From: Hyphodiscus hymeniophilus
Taxonomy: Eukaryota; Ascomycota; Leotiomycetes; Helotiales; Hyphodiscaceae
DNA: 64,000 nt
Direction: 5' to 3'
NCBI GenBank assembly: GCA_016508695.1
Contig: VNKQ01000020.1
Location: forward strand, 558,001 to 622,000
In this document: positions 54,401-64,000 of the stretch, in pieces
Numbering within the stretch: the first letter of the stretch is position 1
Layout of the letters: each line of letters begins with the position of its first letter
Notes under the pieces: model-generated
Seen by the model: only the letters and a program-made list of their open reading frames with translations
The model's database searches: none
Told to the model about the DNA's origin: nothing
Made by a program: the position numbers and the translations under genes

Positions 54401-54880
54401 CAGGCAAATATTTGCGATGCCGTAATTTCGACGTCTAGAAACGTCGCTTCCTGGGAATAGCGCCCGTAGTGCTCTCGCTTTCGATCTTTTGCCGATAAAG
54501 GAAACGAGGGATGGAAATTGTCTTGCAGGACGTGGGAGAGACCGTGTGATATGTTCGAGTCGATTCCCGTACTGCAGAACGAAGCTACTCTCGTCTTGGT
54601 GCAGCCGCAGCCATGACTGATGAGCGCATAACACCATCCTGGCAAAGAGACGAAATTCGCTGTGGCAGCGTAGAAGTTTGAGATTGGCCTGCGTAAACAA
54701 GACTCGGTGGCACCTAAAGACACTATTATAGAAATGAAACGGAAAGGGAAACTTTGATCTCAAGTTTTCTAGTGAAACTGAGATGATCGGGATGGTCCGA
54801 ACCATTAAAGTGATGATCCATTTTAGTCTTGGTTTCTCAGCATGGTTCAAGGTGATCCTAGTGAGCTGCTTCTGAGTCAT
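51423..54880 (-). CDS. RING-finger patatin-like phospholipase
   Basis: Six exons, 54880-53611, 53558-52995, 52949-52605, 52557-52503, 52456-52430 and 52380-51423, sum to 1072 intact residues. The first about 430 residues are an unrecognised region with a possible GTPase-effector-like helical texture. Near residues 500-560 is a C3HC4 RING-type zinc site (CLICLQRKPEHFMECGHGIC, DMC, CPQC), usual in E3 ubiquitin ligases. A patatin domain follows: oxyanion GGGSRG near 573, nucleophile elbow GTSSGG near 609, and the catalytic DGG (LQDGGLKYNNP) near 770. It predicts a cytosolic lipid acyl hydrolase. The tail is basic (KKRRSP, RTRKKQR), NLS-like. Patatin domains are common effector domains of fungal NLR systems, so a defence role is possible. 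No decay was seen. Confidence 0.85.
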
Positions 54881-55610
54881 TCTCTCTATTCTTGATCACC
54901 TTACAACTTTTGTAGGCCTTTCAGAGCAAATGCTAGGCTTGCAGTTGTCATATTCAGATTCGGGTTGCTATCTCTATTCTGCCTGGTAAAATCCAACACC
55001 GTTCGGGAAATGGCAACGACCAAGACTACTCGGATGGCAGTAAGGTAATCCTCCTGAAAAGATGATCCTTTTAATAAGGGGATTCGGCTGACAAGGTGAC
55101 ACTTTTGATAAGATGAACCTTCAAACTATGTTATGATATTGAGGAGGTGGTCCTTTTCACACATACTCTGTTGATAAATCCGCTATTTAATAGGGTGACC
55201 CCCTTTGAATGACGTAATCCACTTGAAAGGTGATCTGGTTACCCATTTGGTAAGAGGACCGCTAAATAACGCAATCATTCTGCTAAATGTTCCTCTTGAT
55301 GGCGTATTCTTTCAAATGACTATTACTTCTATGACTTATCTTTTTGAGGAATGTGTAGCGAAAGTAGGTTATGCCTAGCTAGTGACACGAGCTTATCTAA
55401 TGCCAATCGAAATTACTCACGGGAGCGAGATTTCGTCTCCTACGATCACTAGAGCTATACCACGACATAGATTAAATGTCGTCTGTCTTACTTCATACAA
55501 TGGGCAGGTTGTTCTATTTGCAGGAATAGATTTTATTCTCAATAACTTCTCCTAAGTACCTTCGTCTGAAGTCACAATGGCATACTCCAGTGTAAAACTC
55601 AAGTACACGT
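54881..55610. other. Intergenic with TGATC-rich text
   Basis: No gene. Recurring GGTGATC, AGATGATC and GGTGACC words appear around 55050-55260, similar to the 43.6-44.8 kb stretch. Confidence 0.4.
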
Positions 55611-55937
55611 CTACCAAATTTTACCCTCAGCACCACTCATTCTGCCAGCATGCTTTTCGTCATCTACCCTTTTGAGAACTGCCGTCTTCTTCAAAATCTG
55701 ACCGTCCCTCTGCTTGCGAAGAGAACCATACTTCGGGAGCGTCAGAGAGTCGGGCCTCTGCGTGACCGGTTTGATATGGCTAGGTTGTGGATAATTTGCT
55801 TGATTGTATTGAGGAGGTGGAACTTGTCGTCCGAGTAGCCAAGCCATGACTCGGGGAAATCGACGGCGGTGTTTTGCCTCTACCCTTGCCTGTTTCGCCC
55901 GTTCATGATTCAGACACATGCTAGACTTGAACAGCAT
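55611..55937 (-). CDS. Hypothetical small basic ORF
   Basis: A 108-codon frame with ATG at 55937 and 55919. Basic and Gln/Pro-rich (VEAKHRRRFPRVMAWLLGRQ). No family. May be a chance frame. Confidence 0.3.
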   Translation of the reverse strand: MLFKSSMCLNHERAKQARVEAKHRRRFPRVMAWLLGRQVPPPQYNQANYPQPSHIKPVTQRPDSLTLPKYGSLRKQRDGQILKKTAVLKRVDDEKHAGRMSGAEGKIW

Positions 55938-56433
55938 CTGTCAGTACCGTATGTGGTAGCAGGCACAAGGTTTGGGGATATACTTCTGGGTTCTCTAATT
56001 CTTGATAATTGGAAAGGCAGTCCTTCTTGTGGAAGCCCTCTAACCATAACAGAGTGGTAATCCCAAGACGACATAGCGAAGCCGGGAATTAGGCGCCTAA
56101 TATCGCCACCCAGACCACCCGGATGATCTCGTAGGCTTCAGATCCAAACGTACCCCTCTATCGTTCATCACGATCATTGATAATCTTGAGTTCCAAGGAT
56201 GATTCATTCTATTTAGGGTGATTGTTTGCTCCTTGTGACAGCAAGGGTAATCTGGATGGCTCATACAACAAGCCGTGTGACGCGGGGCCTGACTGGTAAC
56301 CTTTGGCCGCTCAGCAACAACGGCTTTTATTCGGCAATAAAGACGCACACCTGGTAACTAAGCAAGAGTATCTATACAACTTGAGCCTTGTAGAGCTGTC
56401 GTTTACTTTGAAATTAGTATCTTTGAGATTGCC

Positions 56434-56845
56434 ATGGCTCCGGTAAAATCCCCCTCTCTGCTATAGAATGAAACTCCCTGATGAATTCTAGCCAGAACCT
56501 ATTCCATCCATCGAGATCGATAACGAAGACCCGAAGACACCAACGATGAAAACAGTTAATTTTGCCAACGTTTACGACTGGGAGCATCGTGCATATCATG
56601 CTGAACAAGAGCTCGGTATCGAACGCACTAAGCTCGAGCGAGAGAAGAGAAGGAATCAACGATTTCAAATCCAGATCGATGAATATATTGAAGCACTAGC
56701 ATGTTCAACACAACAGTGTTGTCGGTTGGCTAACCAATACCAACTTCTGTCGAACACGAACTTTGGTATATCACAGGAATTACGGAAGGCGAAGTTGATG
56801 GTAGAGACCTTAGAGGCTGTGATTCTTATGCTATACAAACCCTGA
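56434..56845 (+). CDS. Small coiled-coil protein, paralogue of 38524
   Basis: First exon 56434-56442 (Met-Ala-Pro), 49-nt intron, second exon 56492-56845; 120 residues. The core is DWEHRAYHAEQELGIERTKL, then FQIQIDEYIEALA, then KLMVETLEAVILMLYK. It shares exon structure and sequence with the gene at 38524-38996 but is shorter at the C-terminus. The GTAAAA donor is weaker than that of its paralogue. Confidence 0.7.
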
Positions 56846-57022
56846 TCGAGACCATGGCAGAGGATTGTCACGAACCTGTAGGAAAGTGACTGTTTGGTGT
56901 ACGTAGATTCGAACTCTTCAACGGGTCAGAGTTGGAGGATCTTGTGGATTTAACAAATGACGTCTTAACATTAAATTAAAAAGGGATATGTAGACCTATA
57001 CAACATCTGCACCCAAATCATC

Positions 57023-57567
57023 TCACTCTGTGCCAATCTCACTTATCATGTCATCCTTGAGGTCTTCGAGAATACGTCTGGACTCATTCAAAGCATCGGT
57101 ATCAAGTCTTTCTCGACACATATCCAAGACATGTCTTGCTTTCTCAGTAAGATTATTCGATTGGTTAGATATCAATCCCCACAAGATACCTTCTAAGTCC
57201 TCAATATGGTCAATTCCAGTACCCACGCCTCTGATTATTTCATCTATGCAACGGTCTTTTTGCGTCTTCCACAAAATAAGATCCAGATCGCAACAACAAT
57301 CAGCCTTAGATTTCTTGGGAAGGTGACAGTCGTCGGAGATGCCTGAGCTCATTAGTCAGATGATGTGTAAGAGAAACTTAACTCACATTCGCTTTTACTA
57401 CCTCGGCTTGCGAAATCCCTATCGTCTTCTTCCCGCTGGCGCTTCGGAGTTGGAATGATACTACAAGCTCGGCCTTGGTGTGCCGTAACTAGAGCATGAA
57501 CGTGCGCACAGTTACAGCTTTTATGAGCAACAATATCTGAGCTTGATGATTCTGACACGGATGGCAT
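57023..57567 (-). CDS. Hypothetical protein
   Basis: Two exons, 57567-57387 and 57342-57023, join in phase across a 44-nt intron (GTGAGT..CTCAG), giving 166 residues. Ser-rich start, a CNCAHVHALV Cys/His patch, a basic PKRQREEDD stretch, then a charged helical C-terminus (DRCIDEIIRGVGTGIDHIED). No family recognised. Confidence 0.5.
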
Positions 57568-57631
57568 AATTGCCCCAATGGACAAACTGGGCTCTGGATG
57601 GTGTCAGATCATCTTTATGAAAGACATGAAT

Positions 57632-57910
57632 TCAAGAGCATTCACTACCAGTAGAGTTCATTTGATATGGCTGGGAATAGGAAGAGTCTTCCTGGGACTC
57701 TCCTGCTGTTGCAGCACAACAGAGAATTTGCAGCGGCTTGTCCCCTTCCTCACTGATTTCCTGGGTAAGGCCTCTGGTTTCTCTCTCCATGGCCGGTTCA
57801 GGTCCGTCGGCCAAGTGGAGAGCTTCTGGCGGAGCGCGCATTTGTTCTGGTGTGGTCGCTTGGTCAATCTGCGCTTGAGAAATGCCCAACTTTCGCATCG
57901 TAGGAGACAT
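57632..57910 (-). CDS. Hypothetical small ORF
   Basis: A 92-codon frame from ATG 57910 (MSPTMRKLGISQAQIDQATT), acidic and Gln/Glu-rich, ending in STGSECS. Another open minus-strand frame overlaps it, so it is uncertain which, if either, is translated. Confidence 0.3.
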   Translation of the reverse strand: MSPTMRKLGISQAQIDQATTPEQMRAPPEALHLADGPEPAMERETRGLTQEISEEGDKPLQILCCAATAGESQEDSSYSQPYQMNSTGSECS

Positions 57911-58774
57911 CTTGTAATAAGTGAGATACTTTTTGACGGGTCTAGGTGATGAAGACGAGTGAACGATGAAGTGTATGAGGAGGGAGAAGCTGCCGTTTTA
58001 TCTTTCATTTTCCGATGGCAGATTGGATTTCGAGCACAGCCCTCGCCATAACCAGCGCTAGATTGGAGGATGAGAGGTGTGGTGGAAAGGACGGAATGGT
58101 GCCTCGCGGTCAACACGATAGCCCCTGGTAGTTCCACCGTGACAACGGAGAGGAGCAGCCATTTACGTCCTTCCGTCCAGCTCGTTGTGCATGCTGAACA
58201 TACGAGGGCCAAGCCTACACAAGACTTCCACCACAGCTGCGACGACGAGGCGCACCCTGCGGTCGTGACGGAAGCAACAGCCCTTGCATCCTCAACCTCT
58301 TCCACGTAATTTTCAATGTCCTTCCTACTTTGGCAAATCTCCTGTCTCTCTGGCTTTCATAGTGCACGTTTCTTGGCTGGATCGATACGAACTCACATCA
58401 TCCTTTGCGTCAGGGTTCTTAAATTAGAACCCAAGCGTTTCTTTACGAGAAGAGAATAGGAAATATGATAAGAAATAGGAATGGCGCCGCGTGTACACGC
58501 TACACAGCCCTTGCTGTGCATACGGCTTACCTCAATTCGTGCTCCGAGCTGAGCAGGCCGAAGATCTTTTATGAATTCAATGGACTGTTGGTCGGTCGGG
58601 CACACCAGAAAAAGCACCGCCTCCGTGGAGGACGGGGGACTGCTAGGAGAAGATGACTTCCCAAAGGGCAGTAGCTTCCGAAGGAAAAAACCTATAAGAG
58701 GACTTGCTCCCACACGCTGATGGCTAGTATATCCTTCATTATTTATATCACCTCCATCAAGGACCTCCTTCAAG

Positions 58775-60202
58775 ATGACTTTCAGAGTTCAGAAATCCGA
58801 AAAGAGTGATACAGTATCAACACCTCTGCCGTTGAATGCAGAACTCTCAGCTGGCATTTGCATCGATGACGGCATCATGGATCAGGCTCCTGCAGCTCCC
58901 GAGCAGTACTGCGAGGGATGCTGTTCCTCAACCCAACTCATGAGGGGAGACCAGCTGATAGAGTTTCCACCTGATAATTCTGATTGTACCATGGTTGAGA
59001 ATGGTTCAAATACCGCCACGGAAACGGCTGAGGAAGAGGCGTACGAGCCAAGATCAAATGTTGAAGAGCAAGAGCATAAGATCCAGGTATGAATGACCAG
59101 GTCAAACGTTGTTTGGTGGTCCTGACAACCCGCCAGATTCAGTTCCAATCATTACGGCGCAAGTTGCAAAACGGGCTTCTAGCCGAGGGCCAACCGCCGA
59201 TTGAAAACGACATGGATGCCATGTCTCTTTACCTAAAAGAGCTTGAGGACATTGATGATCCGCCAGCAGTAGTTATCAGTGCTACGAGAACATCTACTTT
59301 GCTCAGGAAGATCAAGAAGCTGGAGAGAATTCCAAGAGAGGATGAGCTTCACATCCAGGAACGAGCAGCAGCTCTGTATCAGAGATTCAGTGCTATCTTG
59401 AATCTCCAAGGTCAAGCTGTCGACTCTCCGACTTCCCAGCCGCCGTTCCAAGTTGCATCCCAAGATCGGGCAGCAGAGTTTCCCACTCCTCAGCCATCAT
59501 CGCAGGTTCCATCATCCTCTCCGGTAATTGACTTGACTGGATCGAGTGACTCTGAGGAGTCGCCACAGCCAACTAGCATCCACGGATTAGGGGTGAGAAA
59601 AATACAGTATGTGCAGATGACAGCATCCTCAAGTAAGGCCACCCTAGGATTCCTACAGCAAGATCTAATATACGTTAGCACCATTTGGTGACTTGGCTTC
59701 TGGCGCCATGAGTGCGAGTCATGCCTCGAGAATGGACACAGCATTGGACACGCGGAAGCGGAAGCGTACTAGCTCTGCAGAGTGTCTACCAAGGACTGAG
59801 CCGAGTACTAGCGAATCGGTTACGGCCGTGGCAAGTCCACTCGACAGAAAACTTACTCGTCCTCGAAGAAAGCAGAAGACCACATTCCAAAGCTATATGC
59901 ACACCGAAAGTCTATGGATGAACGGTTCGAGGAAGAGGGTCGAGGAGCTGCTCAAGCTGAACGCAGAAGAGATCGACTTAGACGAGAGGAAGAGCTCGTT
60001 GAGTGAGAGGAAGAGGAATTTAGAGAAGGAAAGAAGAGGGCTGGACAGAGAAATAAGGCGATTAGACAAGAAAATGGGAAATTTGGACGACCAAAGGAGA
60101 GACTTCAACGAGAGGAAGGGGGCCGAATTGATGGATTTCAAGGAGGACATACGCGACTGGATTAACGAAGATCACAAGGTAACACTGGAATGGGAGCCTT
60201 AA
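58775..60202 (+). CDS. Coiled-coil protein with SUMO-interaction-like motif
   Basis: Three exons, 58775-59086, 59137-59632 and 59679-60202, with introns of 50 and 46 nt, give 443 intact residues. The N-terminal part is acidic with a Cys cluster (YCEGCCSS). In the middle, SPVIDLTGSSDSEES matches the SUMO-interaction consensus: a short hydrophobic core followed by acidic serines. A basic KRKRTSS cluster suggests nuclear entry. The C-terminus is a long charged coiled coil (about 59950-60120, LDERKSSLSERKRNLEKERR). No named family. It is convergent with the SIM-bearing gene at 60576. Confidence 0.7.
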
Positions 60203-60575
60203 AGCGGTAAGACTTTGTGCCTCAACCAGAGAACAGTTTATGGCTCGTTATCATTCCCAATAAATACTACTTGCAAACACAATTATAACTTTTAAATGGC
60301 TGTATATATTGACGCGAGAACCCCTTTTCAATTAGACGAAGTAATCAAAGACTGAGAGAAAATTTCTTGGAAACGATTTGGCAATTCAAGTGATACTCAA
60401 TAATGAAGAAAATCCAGAGCAAATGAAAACCTCTAGACAAATTGTGATTCTCCTCCCTCTTTCATTGGCCAGACTATGCAGAAGATTAGGAGCCATAAGG
60501 AAGGAAATCTGCGGGTATCCGTACCTTGATGTGGATACTTCCCTCCAGCCTCCCGATCGAAAATGTCGCCCTCCA

Positions 60576-61775
60576 TCATAGCTTGTGTTTCATTACGTTC
60601 CATGTCAAAAGGAAATTAGCTTTATCCTCCGATGTCATCTCTGTAGGCTCTATATCCTCGAGAGCACACCACTGCTCCCTATACTCTAGCATAGCGGCCT
60701 TATTTCCGCTGGTAGAAGGCTTTGAAGCCGCGTTTTCCGGTTTGATTTCGGTTTCTCTGGGGTCTACTGGCAGTAGCCTCTTCGTGTCTGGACCGGGGGA
60801 TGGTGACTTGGATGTTGCTGTACGTTTGCCGGCCGACCAGAGCTGGTGCTGTTTGGCATGATGCTTTGCAGATTCGTAGATGTATTCATCGCATAAGACA
60901 GGGTTGGGCCACAGATGTTTAATCGAAGACCTGGTCTCCCACGTCCGGAAGATCTCTCCGTTAATCTCCCACTTCACAAAAAGCTCCGTGGTAGGATACG
61001 TTCTATCTTCTCCCTTCTCCTTCGGCTTCAGGAGCTCCAATGAACAGTTATATGCCTCGCCCTGAATGCCCTTGAACTCATCCCATTTACGTACGAATTT
61101 CCTGCCTTGCTTCTCGTCACCATATCTGTAATCGGGTCCAAATCGGGCTGTATTTCCCTTATCAAAAGCAATGCCTGCTCGGTAGGCTGTAGAGCGCTCG
61201 TACTTCCGTGCATTGGGAGGGCCAAAGCCGATAATAACGGGTGTCGAATTTCCCTGCTCCCTCCAAGCCCGTACCTCTCCATCATCTGTGCGCCCAGTCG
61301 CTTCTCTTGCCTGTGTAGGGGTGAATAAACCCGCATCTGCAGGATCTTCGACGATGGCCTGTGATATTTGATCGCTTGCGTCGGTGAGATCAATGGGAGG
61401 AACCGGGTGCTCTTCAGGAAGGAACAGCCCTTCGTCATCGGGCTCAGGCTTAGGATTGAGTTCGGTGTCCTCAACCATCCTGTCGGCATCATCCTCATCC
61501 ATCTTCGCTTTTTGGACCTCCTCTTCAGCTTGCTGCAGGGTCGTTCCTAAGTTCTCGAAGACGGCCTTCATCCGCTTGTATTCTTCTTTGGATTCGGAGT
61601 TCTCATTATCCTTGTGAGATTTAGAAAGCTCTTCCAGCTTGAGTTTCAACTCATCATTCTGCTTTCTGGTCTCTTCAAGCTTGTCTTTAGCTAGACGAGC
61701 CTTCTCCTTAGCCTCGCGCCTGCGGGTTTCCTTCGCGGCTGGCGGTTTCCCGTTGGATGAGCTGCCTCCTGCCAT
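60576..61775 (-). CDS. Orphan nuclear-type protein with N-terminal coiled coil and SIM-like motif
   Basis: An intact single exon of 399 residues from ATG 61775. The N-terminal coiled coil covers about residues 15-95 (KDKLEETRKQNDELKLKLEE). Around residue 127 is PPIDLTDASDQ, another SUMO-interaction-like motif. The conserved-looking core includes IIGFGPPNARKYERSTAYRA, YNCSLELLKPKEKGEDRTYP and ELFVKWEINGEIFRTWETR. The C-terminus is MTSEDKANFLLTWNVMKHKL, a sequence repeated as a fragment at 30585-30680. Not recognised beyond that. Confidence 0.7.
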   Translation of the reverse strand: MAGGSSSNGKPPAAKETRRREAKEKARLAKDKLEETRKQNDELKLKLEELSKSHKDNENSESKEEYKRMKAVFENLGTTLQQAEEEVQKAKMDEDDADRMVEDTELNPKPEPDDEGLFLPEEHPVPPIDLTDASDQISQAIVEDPADAGLFTPTQAREATGRTDDGEVRAWREQGNSTPVIIGFGPPNARKYERSTAYRAGIAFDKGNTARFGPDYRYGDEKQGRKFVRKWDEFKGIQGEAYNCSLELLKPKEKGEDRTYPTTELFVKWEINGEIFRTWETRSSIKHLWPNPVLCDEYIYESAKHHAKQHQLWSAGKRTATSKSPSPGPDTKRLLPVDPRETEIKPENAASKPSTSGNKAAMLEYREQWCALEDIEPTEMTSEDKANFLLTWNVMKHKL

Positions 61776-63066
61776 TGGAAAAAATTGTTATGATATGCTG
61801 GATAATAGACTGACTTACAGACTGGGCAGATGGGAGTCTTTATACTAAGAGGTCCCTTGTATAAATTTATCTTCGCATTACCGCACGAGTCAAAGGTTGC
61901 TAGACATATGAAAAGGAAGAGCAGTGATCAACCCAGCTGTAAAGAAGTTGATGCTGTTTACCGATGATCTTGAGATCATCTGGCCCAAACTTAGTTGGCT
62001 CGTCTCGGCGTCATCCATGAACGAGGCAGATCGATGCTGTCCGCCGGTGATCTTGAGTTGGGGTCATCGAGAAGTCGAAAGGAGATGCCCCTCACCTTGA
62101 ATCGCAAGAAGGATGACCCAACCTGTGCTAAGAAGTATGGGGCAATCGGCGCCCTGGATGCTCATACGTATATGTCGATTTTCACGGATCGCCTTCGACA
62201 TTCAAAAATCACAAATTTGGGGCTAGGAAAAAGTTATGCGATTTGCCTGGGATGCCACAATTATTCAGAGACGACAGGATGAAGAGTCCACTTGCCATAG
62301 CACTGGCGTTTATCCTTGTTCTCTGTTCGCTGAGAATGGTCGAGAAAACGACACGGAAACGTACTTGTGAGTTCACCAGTAAGGAAACTTCTCAAACGCT
62401 GACCACTTGATGTCCAGCCTCCCACCATCGACGGCCACGAATGCCATCGGAAAGAAGGACTCGATCTTCTCGATAACAGTCAATATTCCATCGGCACTCC
62501 CTTCAAGCGTACTCATTGACACAAGCGCACCACCGTCCGGCTTCACGTTCACCGTTGCACGTACTAGATCAAGCTCTAGCTATGCGATACCCACTTCTCT
62601 ACCTATTTTTGTGTTCATAGTTGGGCCCGCTGCCGTGTTGATGCCCCAGATACATTTTTGAGAGAGGGGGCTTTGAAGGGTTTATGACGCAGCTGTTGGA
62701 GGAGCACAGATGATAAGTTCAGTTCTGAAAGTAATACCATTTGAAAGCAAAGCGGCCGTCACCGTTCCCTTGATTCTGCAGTTTAAAGCTCCATCCTTAG
62801 CATGTGACTTGCATTTAACATGAGGAGATTGTCTCTTCTACTGATTGAGTTGCATGGTGGCTACACCATAACTCGTATCAACTGTAGCGTGTGAAGAATG
62901 CTCCTATTGTTGGCCTGCTTAGCAATTTTACGCCAATCAATCACGAGAAGTCGGAGCGTTCAAAATAGAGTCAGCGACCTGATTGATACAAATTTTAAAA
63001 CAACAAGCTATCGAGACAAAATGCATCCCAATCTTATCAGATCGTGCAATACCGTTATTTCATTCT
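61776..63066. other. No confident gene
   Basis: An ATG at 62279 opens a 43-codon frame with a signal-peptide-like start (MKSPLAIALAFILVLCSL), too short to call. A minus-strand stretch near 62410-62560 reads as protein (MSTLEGSADGILTVIEKIES) but cannot be extended. Otherwise empty. Confidence 0.3.
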
Positions 63067-63652
63067 TTAGTATGACTCCCACATCTCCAGGTACTCGACA
63101 TAATTCTTCAACGCAACTCTGTCCCGCTCCGTGCAATTCAGACTGGACAGATCCGCGTGTACCAATTCCGAGGGCCATCTGGCAATCAGAGAAATATCCT
63201 CGGAAGACATAGGTGCCACCATACGAGCAGCATGGCGTCGAGCCTCTGCAATTAGCGGATGAAGGGGAAGAAAGATTTTCTGTTTATGCGCGCTCCATTC
63301 GTATTCCGTCTATAACGTTAGCGAAGACCTAAGATTGAAATGCTGGCTAACTTGCATTAAAAGACCGGAGAGGTTGATGAGAGTGAGTTTCTCTAGGTGC
63401 TATTGAGAACCCGTTATGGCCTTCGTTATATTAGCTTGGTAAGTTAAAGAGGGCATAGGATTAACCAGGCACTCTTGAATGCCCTTTTAGGCCTCTCCAC
63501 TTGCACTTTACTGCATGTCCTGACCGGAATCGAGAATTCCTTTCATTGAAAGCCTTCGTAGCCACTGGGAGAGTTGCACTAGGTGATTCAATATAGATTT
63601 GGCGTAATAAATTCATCTCTGATGTAGACCACGGGAGCCGACGGTCAGACAT
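63067..63652 (-). CDS. Myb/SANT-like DNA-binding-type small protein
   Basis: Three exons, 63652-63473, 63399-63352 and 63309-63067, sum to 156 residues with no stop. The first exon reads LPWSTSEMNLLRQIYIESPS and then HAVKCKWRGL, the Trp-spaced three-helix pattern of a Myb/SANT-like domain. The second adds LEKLTLINLSGLLMQ. The third holds EYEWSAHKQKIFLPLHPLIA and MVAPMSSEDISLIARWPSEL. The first donor (GTGCCT) is weak. Probably nuclear; target unknown. Confidence 0.6.
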
Positions 63653-64000
63653 ATCCAACGTACGATGACCTTAACGACTATCGCACTCGAGGCAGGTCTT
63701 CGAGTATCACATATTGTACGGCGGTATAAGAGCAGGAATCACCTGTGGTGTACAGAATGGACTACAGAGTATTTGTCAACCTCTCACGGAGAACGCACTA
63801 CTTAGCGTGGTTCCTGCAGTGTGATACTGCAAAGAGTGCGAATATCATCAGGGATCGGCCGACGATGATTCAGATTGTGAGAAGGATCACCCTATGGTCA
63901 TGACCTCTTAAAAGCTGGGGCGTTGACGAATGTAGATATCTTCATGTGCTTCAGACGCGAAGAACGCCGACGACCAGGATACAACCGCCATACAGGGTTT
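63653..64000. other. Window edge, no gene recognised
   Basis: No supported coding segment before the window ends. Confidence 0.4.

Noticed and set aside
62407..62661. Plus-strand 84-codon frame
   Set aside because: The minus strand of part of this stretch looks at least as protein-like; neither could be extended into a gene.
1..64000. CRISPR arrays, operons, bacterial promoters or ribosome-binding sites
   Set aside because: Spliceosomal introns and gene families show this is fungal nuclear DNA; no such structures were seen.

Overview
This window is nuclear DNA of a filamentous ascomycete (Pezizomycotina). Coding regions are broken by many short introns (about 41-120 nt, GT..AG, with CTAAC/CTGAC-like branch sites). 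The gene families are typical of that group: HET, NACHT-WD40, CFEM-PTH11 receptor, GH18 chitinase, ferric reductase, DUF3723 and a Fot1/pogo-type transposase. Leotiomycetes is only a weak guess from the overall feel of the orphan genes. Gene density is low, many genes are orphans, and much of the region looks like accessory, repeat-rich sequence with C-to-T decay.

Layout. 0.7-2.7 kb: a mitochondrial AIM9-like phosphotransferase with an in-frame stop. 4.1-7.1 kb: a decayed cell-death island made of a caspase-like protease relic, a divergently transcribed gasdermin-like relic and a HET-domain relic. 7489-13382: TIR-bounded element A, carrying a HET-NACHT-WD40 (het-e/het-d class) gene full of TAG stops. 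13.6-30.3 kb: an F-box/LRR-like gene, a CFEM-PTH11 receptor, a GH18 chitinase with an altered active-site motif, small coiled-coil genes and a ferric reductase-like gene. 30811-38241: TIR-bounded element B, carrying an nwd2-like NACHT-WD40 gene, a divergent het-S-like gene and a DDE transposase. 38.5-64 kb: DUF3723 with a neighbouring pseudokinase, an acidic repeat protein, a patatin-like phospholipase with a RING finger, and orphan coiled-coil, SUMO-interaction-motif and Myb-like genes.

How they fit together. At least four fungal regulated-cell-death or incompatibility systems lie within about 32 kb: protease plus gasdermin, a HET relic, HET-NACHT-WD40, and NWD2 plus HET-S. Two of them sit inside related Tc1/mariner-like elements with TIRs beginning ACGTCCATCCCTG and flanked by TA. 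Nearly all interrupting stops fit CAG to TAG or TGG to TAG, the signature expected of RIP-like C-to-T mutation at CpA. The standout hypothesis is that this Fot1/pogo-like transposon family carries incompatibility NLR and amyloid-effector genes as cargo. All spliced models below were made by eye; several sum to whole codon numbers across every exon, which supports them.
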